Assembly (NCBI RefSeq): GCF_016907475.1
Contig: NZ_JAFBCA010000001.1
Coordinates: forward strand, 2,480,001 to 2,544,000
From: Nocardioides cavernae
GTDB lineage: Bacteria; Actinomycetota; Actinomycetes; Propionibacteriales; Nocardioidaceae
Reading direction: 5' to 3'
Length of the DNA stretch: 64,000 nucleotides
Below the pieces are notes generated by a model. The model was not told the origin of the DNA and did not search any database. It saw nothing but the letters and a program-made list of their open reading frames with translations. The position numbers and the translations under genes are program-made. This document shows positions 1 to 8,604 of this stretch, one piece after another (position 1 is the first letter of the stretch; each line of letters starts with the position of its first letter).

Positions 1-353
1 CCCGCGTGGCCGGACGCATGCGCGCGGCGGAGGTGGCCGGGCGCACCGTCACCCTCAAGGTGCGCTTCGCCGACTTCACCACCATCACCCGCTCGCGCAC
101 GATGCCCGAGGCCACCGACGTCACTGTCGAGGTGCACCGCGCGGTGACCCGGCTCTACGACGCGCTCGGGCTCCAGCGCGCACGCCTGCGACTGGTCGGC
201 GTACGGGTGGAGGGACTGGTGCCGCGCGCGACGGTGCACCGGCAGCTCGTCCTCGGCGAGCCGGAGCACGGGTGGGCCGAGGCGGACCGCGCGGTGGACC
301 GCGCGACACGGCGGTTCGGGGCCGCGGCGGTCCGTCCGGCGAGCCTGGTCTGA
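1..353 (+). CDS. dinB: DNA polymerase IV (Y-family), C-terminal part only
   Basis: The frame is open from the window edge and ends at a TGA at 351-353, so only about the last 117 residues are present. The sequence matches the little-finger domain of Y-family polymerases: a VTLKVRFADFTTITRS segment, then a region of the type LYDALGLQRARLRLVGVRVEGL. The family carries out error-prone translesion synthesis. The catalytic palm lies outside the window, so activity cannot be judged. The tail is basic and low in complexity. The next gene encodes a DUF3040 protein, a neighbour arrangement I know from other actinobacteria. Confidence 0.85.
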   Translation, partial: RVAGRMRAAEVAGRTVTLKVRFADFTTITRSRTMPEATDVTVEVHRAVTRLYDALGLQRARLRLVGVRVEGLVPRATVHRQLVLGEPEHGWAEADRAVDRATRRFGAAAVRPASLV

Positions 354-417
354 CGTCCCTCTCCTGCCCCGGGGGTGAATTTTCCGGGGACGCCTACCGT
401 AGGTGGTGGCGGGTGCC

Positions 418-423
418 TAGACT
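418..423 (+). promoter_or_regulatory. -10 element TAGACT of the DUF3040 gene
   Basis: TAGACT fits the actinobacterial TAnnnT consensus. It would start a leader of about 17 nt that contains the AGGAGG ribosome binding site before the GTG at 447. No convincing -35 was seen. Confidence 0.45.
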
Positions 424-446
424 TGCCCCAGAGGTGAGGAGGAAAC

Positions 447-884
447 GTGGAGCTCTCCGAAGAAGAACTGCGAATGCTCGAGCAGATGGAGCGCGCCCTC
501 GTCGAAGAGGACCCCAAGCTCGCCTCGACCTTGCGCGGCACCTCCTTCCAACGGGCCGCACGTCGCCGCATGATCCTCGGCGGGGCGATCCTCCTCGTCG
601 GCATCGGCCTCCTGATCGTCGCGGTGCTGCTCGACCTGACCGCCGTCCTCCAGACGATCACCGGCGTCCTCGGCTTCGTGGTGATGCTCGCCGGCGCGAT
701 CCTGGCCCTCACCTCCGCGCGCAGTCCCGGCCGCGCGACGCCCAAGGTTCGCGCCTCGGGACGCACCGGGTTCGGCGTCGTCGACGGCGGCCGCCCGCAC
801 CGTCCCAGCCGCCAGCGCTCCGGGGGCCACTTCATGGAGCGCATGGAGGAGCGGTGGCGCCGCCGCCGCGAGCGCGGCCTCTGA
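447..884 (+). CDS. DUF3040 domain membrane protein
   Basis: A 145-residue protein starting at GTG, preceded by an AGGAGG ribosome binding site at 436-442. The N-terminus (MELSEEELRMLEQMERAL) is the typical DUF3040 opening: an acidic amphipathic helix, then an RRMILGG turn and two membrane segments at about residues 46-66 and 70-88. The C-terminal 50 residues are Arg-rich and probably cytoplasmic. The function of the family is unknown. It often sits close to mraZ and the dcw cluster in actinobacteria, which is the case here (about 5 kb away, with an operon of opposite orientation between). Confidence 0.8.
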   Translation: MELSEEELRMLEQMERALVEEDPKLASTLRGTSFQRAARRRMILGGAILLVGIGLLIVAVLLDLTAVLQTITGVLGFVVMLAGAILALTSARSPGRATPKVRASGRTGFGVVDGGRPHRPSRQRSGGHFMERMEERWRRRRERGL

Positions 885-903
885 CCACCTGATCGCACCC
901 CAT

Positions 904-925
904 CGCCCGGTCCTCGGACCGGGCG
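904..925 (+). terminator. hairpin terminator after the DUF3040 gene
   Basis: CGCCCGGTC (904-912) pairs with its exact complement at 917-925 across a 4-nt loop, 20 bp after the stop codon. The T-tract is weak (TTCGTGCG), as is usual in high-GC actinobacteria. Confidence 0.6.
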
Positions 926-979
926 TTCGTGCGTCCGCTGCGCGTCACCCTCCGGCGTACGACCTCGGCGCGCACACGG

Positions 980-1076
980 ACGTCATGGGACGTGGTCGTC
1001 CGGGCGGCCGGCCGCCATGACGTCATCGATCGACGTCATGGTCGCTGGCGGCCAGGACGGCCGGACGCCATGACGT
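980..1076. repeat. cluster of four ACGTCATGG / CCATGACGT motifs
   Basis: The 9-mer ACGTCATGG occurs at 980-988 and 1033-1041, and its complement CCATGACGT at 1015-1023 and 1068-1076. The middle two form a 10-bp perfect inverted repeat (1015-1024 with 1032-1041) around ATCGATC. The cluster lies between two convergent genes, so a promoter role is not obvious; it could be a bidirectional terminator or a protein-binding array. Confidence 0.6.
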
Positions 1077-1111
1077 TCCGGTACGACGCCGCCGTCCCAG
1101 CGCCGGTCGGG

Positions 1112-3478
1112 TCAGCCGACCAGCTCGTCGACCGTCCGGGTCGACTCGTGGTCCGGGGTCGTGGTCGAGGCCCGGCCCGCGCGGGCACGCGGACGCCACG
1201 ACCTGCGCTGCCCCACGACGGACGTGGGCCACCACTCGGCGCGGCGCGCCTCACGCGACGTCACTCCGGCGGCGAGCGACTCCTCGACGAGGACGAGGTC
1301 GCCGGCGAGGTGGTCGGCGGTGAAGATCTCGGGGTTGCGGGCGTAGCGGCTGCGTTCGAGAGCCGAGACGAGCCGGTCGAGGGCCTGAGCCGCCTCGGGC
1401 GCCTGGTCGCGACCGCGTCGTGGACGGTCGGGTCGCGAGCCGTCGTGGACGGGCATCGCCAGCAGGTGGCCGAGCCACTCGCCGGCGCGCCGGGGCGACC
1501 GGCCCACCGGCCAGGCGTGGCCGAGGTCGATCGCGACGTCGCGGAGCTCGACCCAGAGGTCCTCGACGTCCCCGTCGAGGCGGCGCCGGCGTCGCGCCGT
1601 GCGGACCAGCCGGGGCGTCAGCAGCAGGAGGCCCACCAGCGCCAGGCCCAGCAGGCCTGCGACGAGCGGCACCCAGGGGATCGACGAGGCGCTGCTGTCG
1701 TCGGCAGCCGCGTCGGCGGCGGCGTCGGCGCCGCGCTCGGGCAGGTCCTCACTGGGGCGGGCGGCACTCGGCGTGGGCGTCTCGGTGACCGCGGCGAACT
1801 GCGCCTCGGTGTAGTCCGGGGGCCGGCTGGTGCGGGTCTGGGGAGTGGGCTCGAAGCGCACCCAGCCCGATCCGGGGAAGTACAGCTCGGGCCAGGCGTG
1901 CAGGTCGCGCGAGGAGAACTCCCACGAGCCGTTGGTGGCCCGCTCGGGCTCGAGGAAGCCGACCGCCACCCGGCTCGGGATGCCGATGATGCGCGCCATG
2001 ATCGCCATCGATGCCGCGAACTGCTCGCAGTAGCCGACCCGGTCGTTGAGGAACGCGAGGAGGTCTGCGCTGCCGTCGCCCGCTGACGGCACCTCGCTCA
2101 GGTCGTAGCGGAAGCCGCCGTCCTCGCGGAACCACTGCTGCAGCACCTGCGCCTTCTGGAAGCGCGTGGGTGCGTCCGCGGTGATGCTCGCCGCGATCCG
2201 GCGGATCTCGTTGTTGAGCGTGCTCGGCACCTCGGTGAAGATCCCGGCCACCGAGCCGGCACCGGACACCGCGGAATTCATCCGCTCGGCGTCGTAGGTG
2301 AGCTCGACGCCGGTGTAGTCGTAGGTGCTGTTGGCCGTCGTGACGTCCTCTCGGGCGGCGATGACGTCACGGGTGTTGAGGTCGTAGCGCCAGTCGTTGC
2401 CGGCCGCGATCCGCGTCGTCTGCGCCGCGATCGGCAGCCACGACGAGGCGAAGTCCGGCCCGACGCGGACGTCGTACTTGAACTCGCGGCGGCGCACGTC
2501 GAGGCCCACGCCGTCGAGCGGGGGCAGCGCGCCCGTCGCGGCCTGCGACTCGGGGATCTCGCGATCCCCGGGCGTCCACTGCGACCCGCTGAACCGGGAC
2601 AGGACCGCGATGCGGAGGTAGGTCGGCTTGGGTCCGACCGTGGTGACCCACAGGAGCGGGACGTCCTCGCCGCGGCGCAGGTCGCGGCGCAGGTCGACCA
2701 TCGGGTCCTGCACCTCGACCTCGCGGGTGCCGGGTCCGTTGCCCTCGAAGACGCTCATGCTCATGGTGGGCACGGCGACCGGTACGACGACCGCGAGCGC
2801 GATGGCAGTCGCGCCGAGCGCCAGCGCCGAGTTGCCGATCGCGCCGGTGCGGACAGAGAAGGACCCTTTCTCGCCGTCGGGCGCGCGGCCCCAGCTGGTG
2901 ACGTGGTCGCTGTGCTGGATGTAGACCAGGGTGAGGAACAGGCCGGCGATCACGGCGAAGAGCCACCACGACACCGCGTTCCCGGTGACCGCGACCGGCA
3001 GGGTGTAGGCGGCGAGCAGCACGAGGCCGGCCACCGGGGCCCGGCGCATGGTGCAGGCGATCAGGTCGACCAGCAGCACGACGAGCGTCCCGCCGATGAG
3101 GAGCAGCGGGTCCACCGGCGGGACGCCGGACTGCACCGGGGCGGCGTAGCTGCGCGACGTCTCGAGGGCGTCGGACAGCGCGGCCATGAAGGTGTCGACG
3201 TTGCTCGGGGTCGGGATGGGCGATCCGGTCGTGGCGCCGAGCACGAGGAGGCCGCCGAGCACGAGCTGGCCGGCGACGATCGCGAGCCCGGGGAGCCGGC
3301 TCCAGCGCGCCAGGGCGCCAGCACCGCCCAGGACGACCCCGATGAGGAGCAGCGGGATCGCGACCCCGCCGAAGTCCTCGGTCAGGACGCGCCACGAGAG
3401 CACGGTCGTCCAGGCCGCCAGGAGCGCGATGCCGGCGATGCGGAGCTGGTGGGGGAGCGTGCTCCACGAGGACCTCAT
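1112..3478 (-). CDS. TgpA-type membrane transglutaminase-like protein
   Basis: 788 residues. The N-terminal ~200 residues hold five or six membrane helices (DUF3488-like). A long extracytoplasmic part follows with a transglutaminase core: the YCEQF motif places the nucleophile at Cys484, and the LHAWPELYF motif gives His527, followed by RFEPTPQ. A further membrane helix near residue 640 precedes a cytoplasmic tail like DUF4129. The ATG start overlaps the stop of the upstream DUF58 gene by 4 nt (ATGA). The frame stays open far upstream of this ATG, but that part is the out-of-frame shadow of DUF58. The MoxR-DUF58-transglutaminase trio is a conserved bacterial operon of poorly defined function, probably envelope-linked. 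Its substrate is unknown. Confidence 0.88.
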   Translation of the reverse strand: MRSSWSTLPHQLRIAGIALLAAWTTVLSWRVLTEDFGGVAIPLLLIGVVLGGAGALARWSRLPGLAIVAGQLVLGGLLVLGATTGSPIPTPSNVDTFMAALSDALETSRSYAAPVQSGVPPVDPLLLIGGTLVVLLVDLIACTMRRAPVAGLVLLAAYTLPVAVTGNAVSWWLFAVIAGLFLTLVYIQHSDHVTSWGRAPDGEKGSFSVRTGAIGNSALALGATAIALAVVVPVAVPTMSMSVFEGNGPGTREVEVQDPMVDLRRDLRRGEDVPLLWVTTVGPKPTYLRIAVLSRFSGSQWTPGDREIPESQAATGALPPLDGVGLDVRRREFKYDVRVGPDFASSWLPIAAQTTRIAAGNDWRYDLNTRDVIAAREDVTTANSTYDYTGVELTYDAERMNSAVSGAGSVAGIFTEVPSTLNNEIRRIAASITADAPTRFQKAQVLQQWFREDGGFRYDLSEVPSAGDGSADLLAFLNDRVGYCEQFAASMAIMARIIGIPSRVAVGFLEPERATNGSWEFSSRDLHAWPELYFPGSGWVRFEPTPQTRTSRPPDYTEAQFAAVTETPTPSAARPSEDLPERGADAAADAAADDSSASSIPWVPLVAGLLGLALVGLLLLTPRLVRTARRRRRLDGDVEDLWVELRDVAIDLGHAWPVGRSPRRAGEWLGHLLAMPVHDGSRPDRPRRGRDQAPEAAQALDRLVSALERSRYARNPEIFTADHLAGDLVLVEESLAAGVTSREARRAEWWPTSVVGQRRSWRPRARAGRASTTTPDHESTRTVDELVG

Positions 3479-4738
3479 CGTGCGGCTCCTGCCGGTGATG
3501 CGGTGGCCCGGCTCTGCATGAGGCCGAGCTCCTGCCACGCGGTGTCGAGGCGGTCGCGCGGCCCGAGGCTGATCGATCGCCACCCGGTCGAGGTGAGGTG
3601 GGCGGACGCGGGCAGGCCGGGCTGGGCAGGCAGGCGGGGCGCCCAGGCGTCCACGTCGAGCGCGATCGCCAGGCTCGACGAGGCGTGGTGCTGCAGGCGG
3701 CGGAGGAACGGCAGGTCCGGCTCGCCCAGTCCGCCGAAGATCCCGATCGTGAGACCACCGTGCCCGGGCTCCGCCAGCCACTGCGTGTCGGGAGCGGGGG
3801 AGTGGTCGAGCTGCACGACGGCGAGCGCCTCGAGGAGCGGGATGGTGCTGGCCTCGGCGGTGTGGGAGTGCCACTCGGTCTCGCGGCTGTCGCCGGACGC
3901 GGTGACCATGCGGACCGTGTAGCCGTGGTGGGCGAGGTGGATGGCGATCGACGCGGCCGCGGACACGGCACCCTCGAGCGAGCTGGCCGCCCCCTGGCCA
4001 CGGTGGGCGGTGCCGCGGTTGTCGAGGAACACGGTCGCGCGCGACTGCCACGGCTGCTCCTCGCGGCGCACCATCAGCTCGCCGACGCGAGCCGAGCTGC
4101 GCCAGTGGACGCGCCGCAGGTCGTCGCCGCGCCGGTACTCCCGGACCGTGACGTCCTCCGCGCTGCCGGTGGCGAAGGCCCGGGGACGGTTGTCGCCCGA
4201 CCCGGTCCAGGCTCCACCGAGCGGGATGCTCGGCAGGGGGGTCGTGCGCGGGGTGACGGTGAGTCGCGTCGTGGCGTGGAACGTGCGGCCGAGCTCGACG
4301 AAGCCGAACGGGTCGGTCACCCGCACCGACATCGGGCCGATCTCGAACTGTCCGCGCAGCTCCGAGCGCACCTGGTACGTCGCGTGCCGGCGCCACCCGT
4401 GCCCGAGTCCCTCCAGCACGAAGCGCGGGCGGGTGCCGAGGACGTAGGGGAGTCGCTCCTCCAGCAGCAGCACGCCCGTGGGCGTGCGCGACTCGTTGGA
4501 GACGGAGAGCTCGACGGTCGCGGACTGCCCGGCGACGACGAGCTGGGGCGTGACCGTGCGGACGAGCGAGAGGCGGTAGCGAGACCGTCCGACCCACCAG
4601 GCGGTGAGCAGTGGCAGCACCGCGACCAGCACGCCGATGCGTACGACCGAGGAGTGCCCGACCACGATCGCGGCCACCACGGTGGTGATCCCGGCCGCGA
4701 GGAAAGCCCGTCCGCGGACGGTCAGAGCAGCGAGTGCC

Positions 4739-4746
<8 letters not shown>
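3475..4746 (-). CDS. DUF58 domain protein
   Basis: 423 residues with a GTG start (4744-4746) that overlaps the end of the MoxR gene by 8 nt. Two membrane helices lie at about residues 13-48. A beta-rich region follows, then the DUF58 core with VREYRRGDDLRRVHWRSSAR at about residue 200, and a vWA-like C-terminal fold (VFLDNR). The family is believed to be a vWA-type partner of MoxR AAA+ ATPases. It is the middle gene of a three-gene operon whose junctions overlap by 8 and 4 nt, which implies coupled translation and a shared complex at the membrane. Confidence 0.85.
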
Positions 4747-5746
<1,000 letters not shown>

Positions 5747-5780
5747 GTTTGTCCGTCCCCTCGTACGTGCTCGTCTCCAC

Positions 5781-5804
5781 GGTATGTGGTGCGCGCAACA
5801 TACC
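5781..5804. promoter_or_regulatory. palindromic operator candidate before the MoxR operon
   Basis: GGTATGT (5781-5787) and ACATACC (5798-5804) are perfect inverted arms, with the palindrome TGCGCGCA between them. The site lies 35-58 bp upstream of the MoxR GTG, where it would overlap a minus-strand promoter (TATGTT or TACCGT as -10). The binding protein is unknown. Confidence 0.5.
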
Positions 5805-6053
5805 TGCCCGGCCCGGCCCGCGCGGCCCCTCGCCACGGGCGTCACCCACCCGGGTTACCGCCGGTTCCCCCACTTTGCTCCACCACGGGTGGCCCGATCT
5901 CCCCACCGGCGCTCCACCTGGCGTGCCCGCGGCTCCTCCTGAGCGTGGATCGGTGCTCCCTCACGCCTGATCGTTCGCCGGAGCGGCGCCCAGCAGCCCT
6001 GCCGTCGACGCCCCGACAACCCGAAATTCGTGCGTGAAACACGCGCGATCTGG

Positions 6054-6081
6054 TTGACGGTGGAGCGAAGTGGAGTACTGT
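6054..6081 (+). promoter_or_regulatory. mraZ promoter, -35 TTGACG and -10 TACTGT
   Basis: TTGACG (6054-6059) and TACTGT (6076-6081) are separated by 16 bp. The expected start site is near 6088, giving a leader of about 47 nt. It drives the dcw cluster and overlaps the MraZ boxes. Confidence 0.7.
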
Positions 6082-6093
6082 GGTGCGAAGTGG
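6060..6093 (+). promoter_or_regulatory. MraZ operator: four GTGG repeats at 10-bp spacing
   Basis: GTGG occurs at 6060, 6070, 6080 and 6090, exactly one helical turn apart. Direct TGGG or GTGG-type repeats with 5-6 nt spacers are the known binding sites of MraZ, which represses its own operon. The array covers the -10 element and start region. Confidence 0.8.
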
Positions 6094-6134
6094 GGGACAG
6101 GGTCGATCTGCCCGCCGAGCAGGGGAGGTGCCGG

Positions 6135-6563
6135 ATGTTCTTCGGCACCTACACGCCCAAGCTCGACGAGAAGGGCCGGCTCTTCCTCCCGGCGAAGTTC
6201 AGGGACGAGCTGACGGAGGGACTCGTGGTGACCAGGGGTCAGGAGCGCTGCCTCACCGTCTGGTCCCTGGCCGACTTCGCGAAGCTCACCGACCGGCTCC
6301 GCGAGGCGCCGGTCACGCAGAAGAACACCCGTGACTACGTCCGCATGCTGTTCGCCGCCGCCAGCCAGGAGGTGCCGGACAAGCAGGGACGCATCAACAT
6401 CCCGGCACCACTGCGGGAGTACGCCTCGCTCCGCAAGGAGTGCGTCGTCATCGGGTCGATGAACCGGATCGAGATCTGGGACCCGACCTCGTGGGCGACC
6501 TACTCCGAGGAGCAGGAGCAGAAGTTCTCCGAGCTCAGCGACGAGGTCTTCCCCGGCATCTGA
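6135..6563 (+). CDS. mraZ: transcriptional regulator MraZ
   Basis: 142 residues from ATG, with an AGGGGAGG ribosome binding site at 6121-6128. The opening MFFGTYTPKLDEKGRLFLP is diagnostic, and the second AbrB-like repeat carries DKQGRINIP. Two SpoVT/AbrB halves form the DNA-binding ring. MraZ is the first gene of the dcw cluster and is known to bind phased repeats in its own promoter, which are visible just upstream. The length is normal for the family. Confidence 0.97.
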   Translation: MFFGTYTPKLDEKGRLFLPAKFRDELTEGLVVTRGQERCLTVWSLADFAKLTDRLREAPVTQKNTRDYVRMLFAAASQEVPDKQGRINIPAPLREYASLRKECVVIGSMNRIEIWDPTSWATYSEEQEQKFSELSDEVFPGI

Positions 6564-6609
6564 GCCAGCACCGCCCGACAACTCCACAGCTGACATCGCG
6601 ACCCGTATC

Positions 6610-6716
6610 ACCAGGTCTCGAGCCCGCTCCTCGCGTGGCCATCTGGGGCACTTCCCCGGCACCAGAGGGCACCTACCCCCGAGAGGGGCAGAGGAGCGGG
6701 CAGGGACCTGGTGCGG
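6610..6716 (+). promoter_or_regulatory. structured RNA leader resembling the actinobacterial mraW RNA motif
   Basis: This lies between mraZ and rsmH (mraW), where the mraW RNA motif occurs in actinobacteria. Visible pairings: ACCAGGTC 6610-6617 with 6705-6712; CCCGCTCCTC 6623-6632 with 6691-6700 (10 bp perfect); hairpin GGGG-CACTT-CCCC 6645-6657; hairpin CCCC-GAGA-GGGG 6677-6688 with a GNRA loop. A competing pairing, GCACCAG 6659-6665 with 6708-6714, uses the same 3' strand as the first helix. The identification as mraW motif is from memory of position and style; a covariance search is needed. Confidence 0.65.
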
Positions 6717-6812
6717 CGGCTCGCCCCGTGCCACACGACGGGGAGTGTCAGCCGCACCGCCAACCAGCAGCACCAGCCAGCACATCCGCAGCACACCAGT
6801 GGGGTCGAGACC

Positions 6813-6974
6813 ATGAGCACCACCCAGCCCGTGGCACGCACGGCAGCGGCACCGCCGCTGCGGGTGCGCGACCAGGCGCGCGAGGCGGCCGCCCTGATCG
6901 CGTTCTCGGCCGCCACGGCCTGCGGCCTCGCGCTGGCCCTGCTCCTGCTGACCCACCTGGGCTCCCAGGGCTGA
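6813..6974 (+). CDS. small single-pass membrane protein before rsmH
   Basis: 53 residues starting at ATG with a GGGG-type ribosome binding site (6801-6804), ending 4 bp before rsmH. Residues 1-27 are polar and basic ([11 protein letters not shown]); residues 28-48 form one hydrophobic helix ([20 protein letters not shown]). I do not recognise a family. Position inside the dcw cluster, tight spacing to rsmH and high-GC codon use support a real gene, perhaps a small divisome accessory. It could also act as a leader peptide for rsmH. Confidence 0.6.
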   Translation: MSTTQPVARTAAAPPLRVRDQAREAAALIAFSAATACGLALALLLLTHLGSQG

Positions 6975-6978
6975 GCAG

Positions 6979-7956
6979 ATGACGACTCCCCGCCACGCCC
7001 CGGTGCTCCTCGACCGGGTCGTCGCCCTGCTGGCGCCTGCGCTCGAGGCCCCCGGCTCGGTCTACGTCGACTGCACGCTCGGCCTCGGTGGCCACAGCGA
7101 GGCCGTCCTCGAGCGCCTCCCGAACGCCCGGGTGATCGGCATCGACCGCGATCCGGCCGCCCTGCAGATGTCGAGCGAGCGGCTCGCGGCTCACGGCGAC
7201 CGCTTCACCGCCGTGCACGCGGTGTACGACGAGCTGCCCGAGGTGGTCGGCTCGCTCGGCCTCGACCACGTCGACGCCGTCTTCTTCGACCTCGGTGTCT
7301 CCTCGATGCAGCTCGACGTCCGCGAGCGCGGCTTCGCCTACTCCGAGGACGCACCGCTCGACATGCGGATGGACCCGACGACCGGACGGACCGCGGCCGA
7401 GCTGCTCAACACCGCCACGGCCCAGGAGCTGACCCGCATCCTGCGGGAGTACGGCGAGGAGAAGTTCGCCAGCAGGATCGCCCGGGAGGTGGTCCGCCGG
7501 CGCGAGACGACGCCCTTCTCCACCAGCGCCGACCTCGTCGAGCTGCTCTACGCATCGATCCCCGCCCCGGCGCGGCGTACGGGTGGCCACCCCGCCAAGC
7601 GCACCTTCCAGGCGCTGCGGATGGCGGTCAACGACGAGCTCGCCGTCCTGCGCCGCGCCATCCCCGCCTCCATCGAGGTGATCGGAGTCGGCGGTCGCGT
7701 GGTCGTCGAGGCCTACCACTCGCTCGAGGACCGCCTGGTGAAGCGGGCGTTCGCCGACGCCACCCGGCTCGACGTGCCGCCGGACCTGCCGTTCGTCCCC
7801 GAGGGCGCCGAGCCTGCCCTGCGGCTCGTCACCCGCGGCGCCGAGCAGGCCGACGAGCACGAGATCGCCGAGAACCCCCGAGCAGCTTCCGTCCGCCTGC
7901 GCGCTGTCGAGCGCGTCCTCCCGTCCTCTCCCTCTTCCCCAGGAGTCGCCCGATGA
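6979..7956 (+). CDS. rsmH: 16S rRNA (cytosine-N4)-methyltransferase RsmH
   Basis: 325 residues. The opening [15 protein letters not shown], the SAM-binding motif [14 protein letters not shown], and [18 protein letters not shown] are characteristic of RsmH (MraW), which methylates N4 of C1402 in 16S rRNA. The segment [18 protein letters not shown] is also conserved. Length is normal. It overlaps the next gene by 4 nt (ATGA). Confidence 0.97.
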   Translation: MTTPRHAPVLLDRVVALLAPALEAPGSVYVDCTLGLGGHSEAVLERLPNARVIGIDRDPAALQMSSERLAAHGDRFTAVHAVYDELPEVVGSLGLDHVDAVFFDLGVSSMQLDVRERGFAYSEDAPLDMRMDPTTGRTAAELLNTATAQELTRILREYGEEKFASRIAREVVRRRETTPFSTSADLVELLYASIPAPARRTGGHPAKRTFQALRMAVNDELAVLRRAIPASIEVIGVGGRVVVEAYHSLEDRLVKRAFADATRLDVPPDLPFVPEGAEPALRLVTRGAEQADEHEIAENPRAASVRLRAVERVLPSSPSSPGVAR

Positions 7957-8513
7957 GCAGTCCCGCCCTGCAGCCCCGGACCCGCGTCACGCGGATCGCC
8001 CAGGAGGCGGTCGACAAGGCCCGCCTCACCGTGGTGCCGCGCGTGCGGTCCCGCGCGCCGCGGGTGCCGTTCATGACGCTGGTGAGCCTGGTCCTGGTCG
8101 GCGGCATCGTGGGACTTCTCCTCTTCAACACCTCCATGCAGCAGGCGTCGTTCACGGCGTCCGCCCTCGAGTCCGAGGCCGACACCCTCGCCGCGCGCGA
8201 GCAGACGCTCCGGATGGAGCTCGACGAGCTCCGCAACCCGCAGCGCGTGGCGACCGAGGCGCAGACGATGGGCATGGTGATCCCGTCGGCCCCGGTGTTC
8301 CTGGACCTCGAGACCGGGAAGACCACCGGCGTGCGCACGCCGGCCACCCGTGAGAACGCCATCCAGCTGCAGCCGCCGGCGCCGATCAAGCCGGCGATCC
8401 TCGCGCCCGAGCCGACGTACGTCGAGGTGCCCGCCGCACCCACCGTCGAGGAGCAGGCCACGACGGACCCCGGGGTGGCGAACGCCAAGCCCCGCAAGAA
8501 CCGCAACCGCTGA
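7953..8513 (+). CDS. ftsL: FtsL-like septum formation protein
   Basis: 186 residues. A basic cytoplasmic N-terminus of about 35 residues is followed by one membrane helix (about 37-55, [17 protein letters not shown]) and a leucine-zipper-like coiled coil (about 60-105). The segment [18 protein letters not shown] is typical of FtsL/DivIC proteins. The last ~60 residues are Pro- and Ala-rich. FtsL bridges FtsQ and FtsI/FtsW in the divisome. The position between rsmH and ftsI supports the call; the family is poorly conserved in sequence. Confidence 0.85.
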   Translation: MSSPALQPRTRVTRIAQEAVDKARLTVVPRVRSRAPRVPFMTLVSLVLVGGIVGLLLFNTSMQQASFTASALESEADTLAAREQTLRMELDELRNPQRVATEAQTMGMVIPSAPVFLDLETGKTTGVRTPATRENAIQLQPPAPIKPAILAPEPTYVEVPAAPTVEEQATTDPGVANAKPRKNRNR

Positions 8514-8548
8514 CGGCGCGGTCACGCCGTTCGACGGCACCACACACC

Positions 8549-8554
8549 TAGATT
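8549..8554 (+). promoter_or_regulatory. -10 element TAGATT before ftsI
   Basis: TAGATT follows the ftsL stop by 35 bp and would start a leader of about 45 nt before ftsI. It suggests an internal promoter in the dcw cluster. Confidence 0.4.
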
Positions 8555-8604
8555 GTCGAGCAGGTCGGATCCAGCAGGGAGCCGGCCGGGAAATGAGGAG
8601 ACCA

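Larger units (their letters stand above)
5747..6134. other. 388-bp divergent intergenic region between the MoxR operon and mraZ
   Basis: No gene is supported here. It holds a 24-bp dyad (5781-5804) on the MoxR side, a small hairpin GCGTG-AAA-CACGC at 6032-6044, and the mraZ promoter with its phased boxes (6054-6093). Nothing was recognised in roughly 5810-6030. Confidence 0.7.

Noticed and set aside
1112..4597. A single 1161-residue minus-strand frame covering both the transglutaminase and most of DUF58
   Set aside because: The upstream part is Arg/Pro-rich and out of frame with the clear DUF58 protein; the ATGA overlap at 3475-3478 sets the real start.
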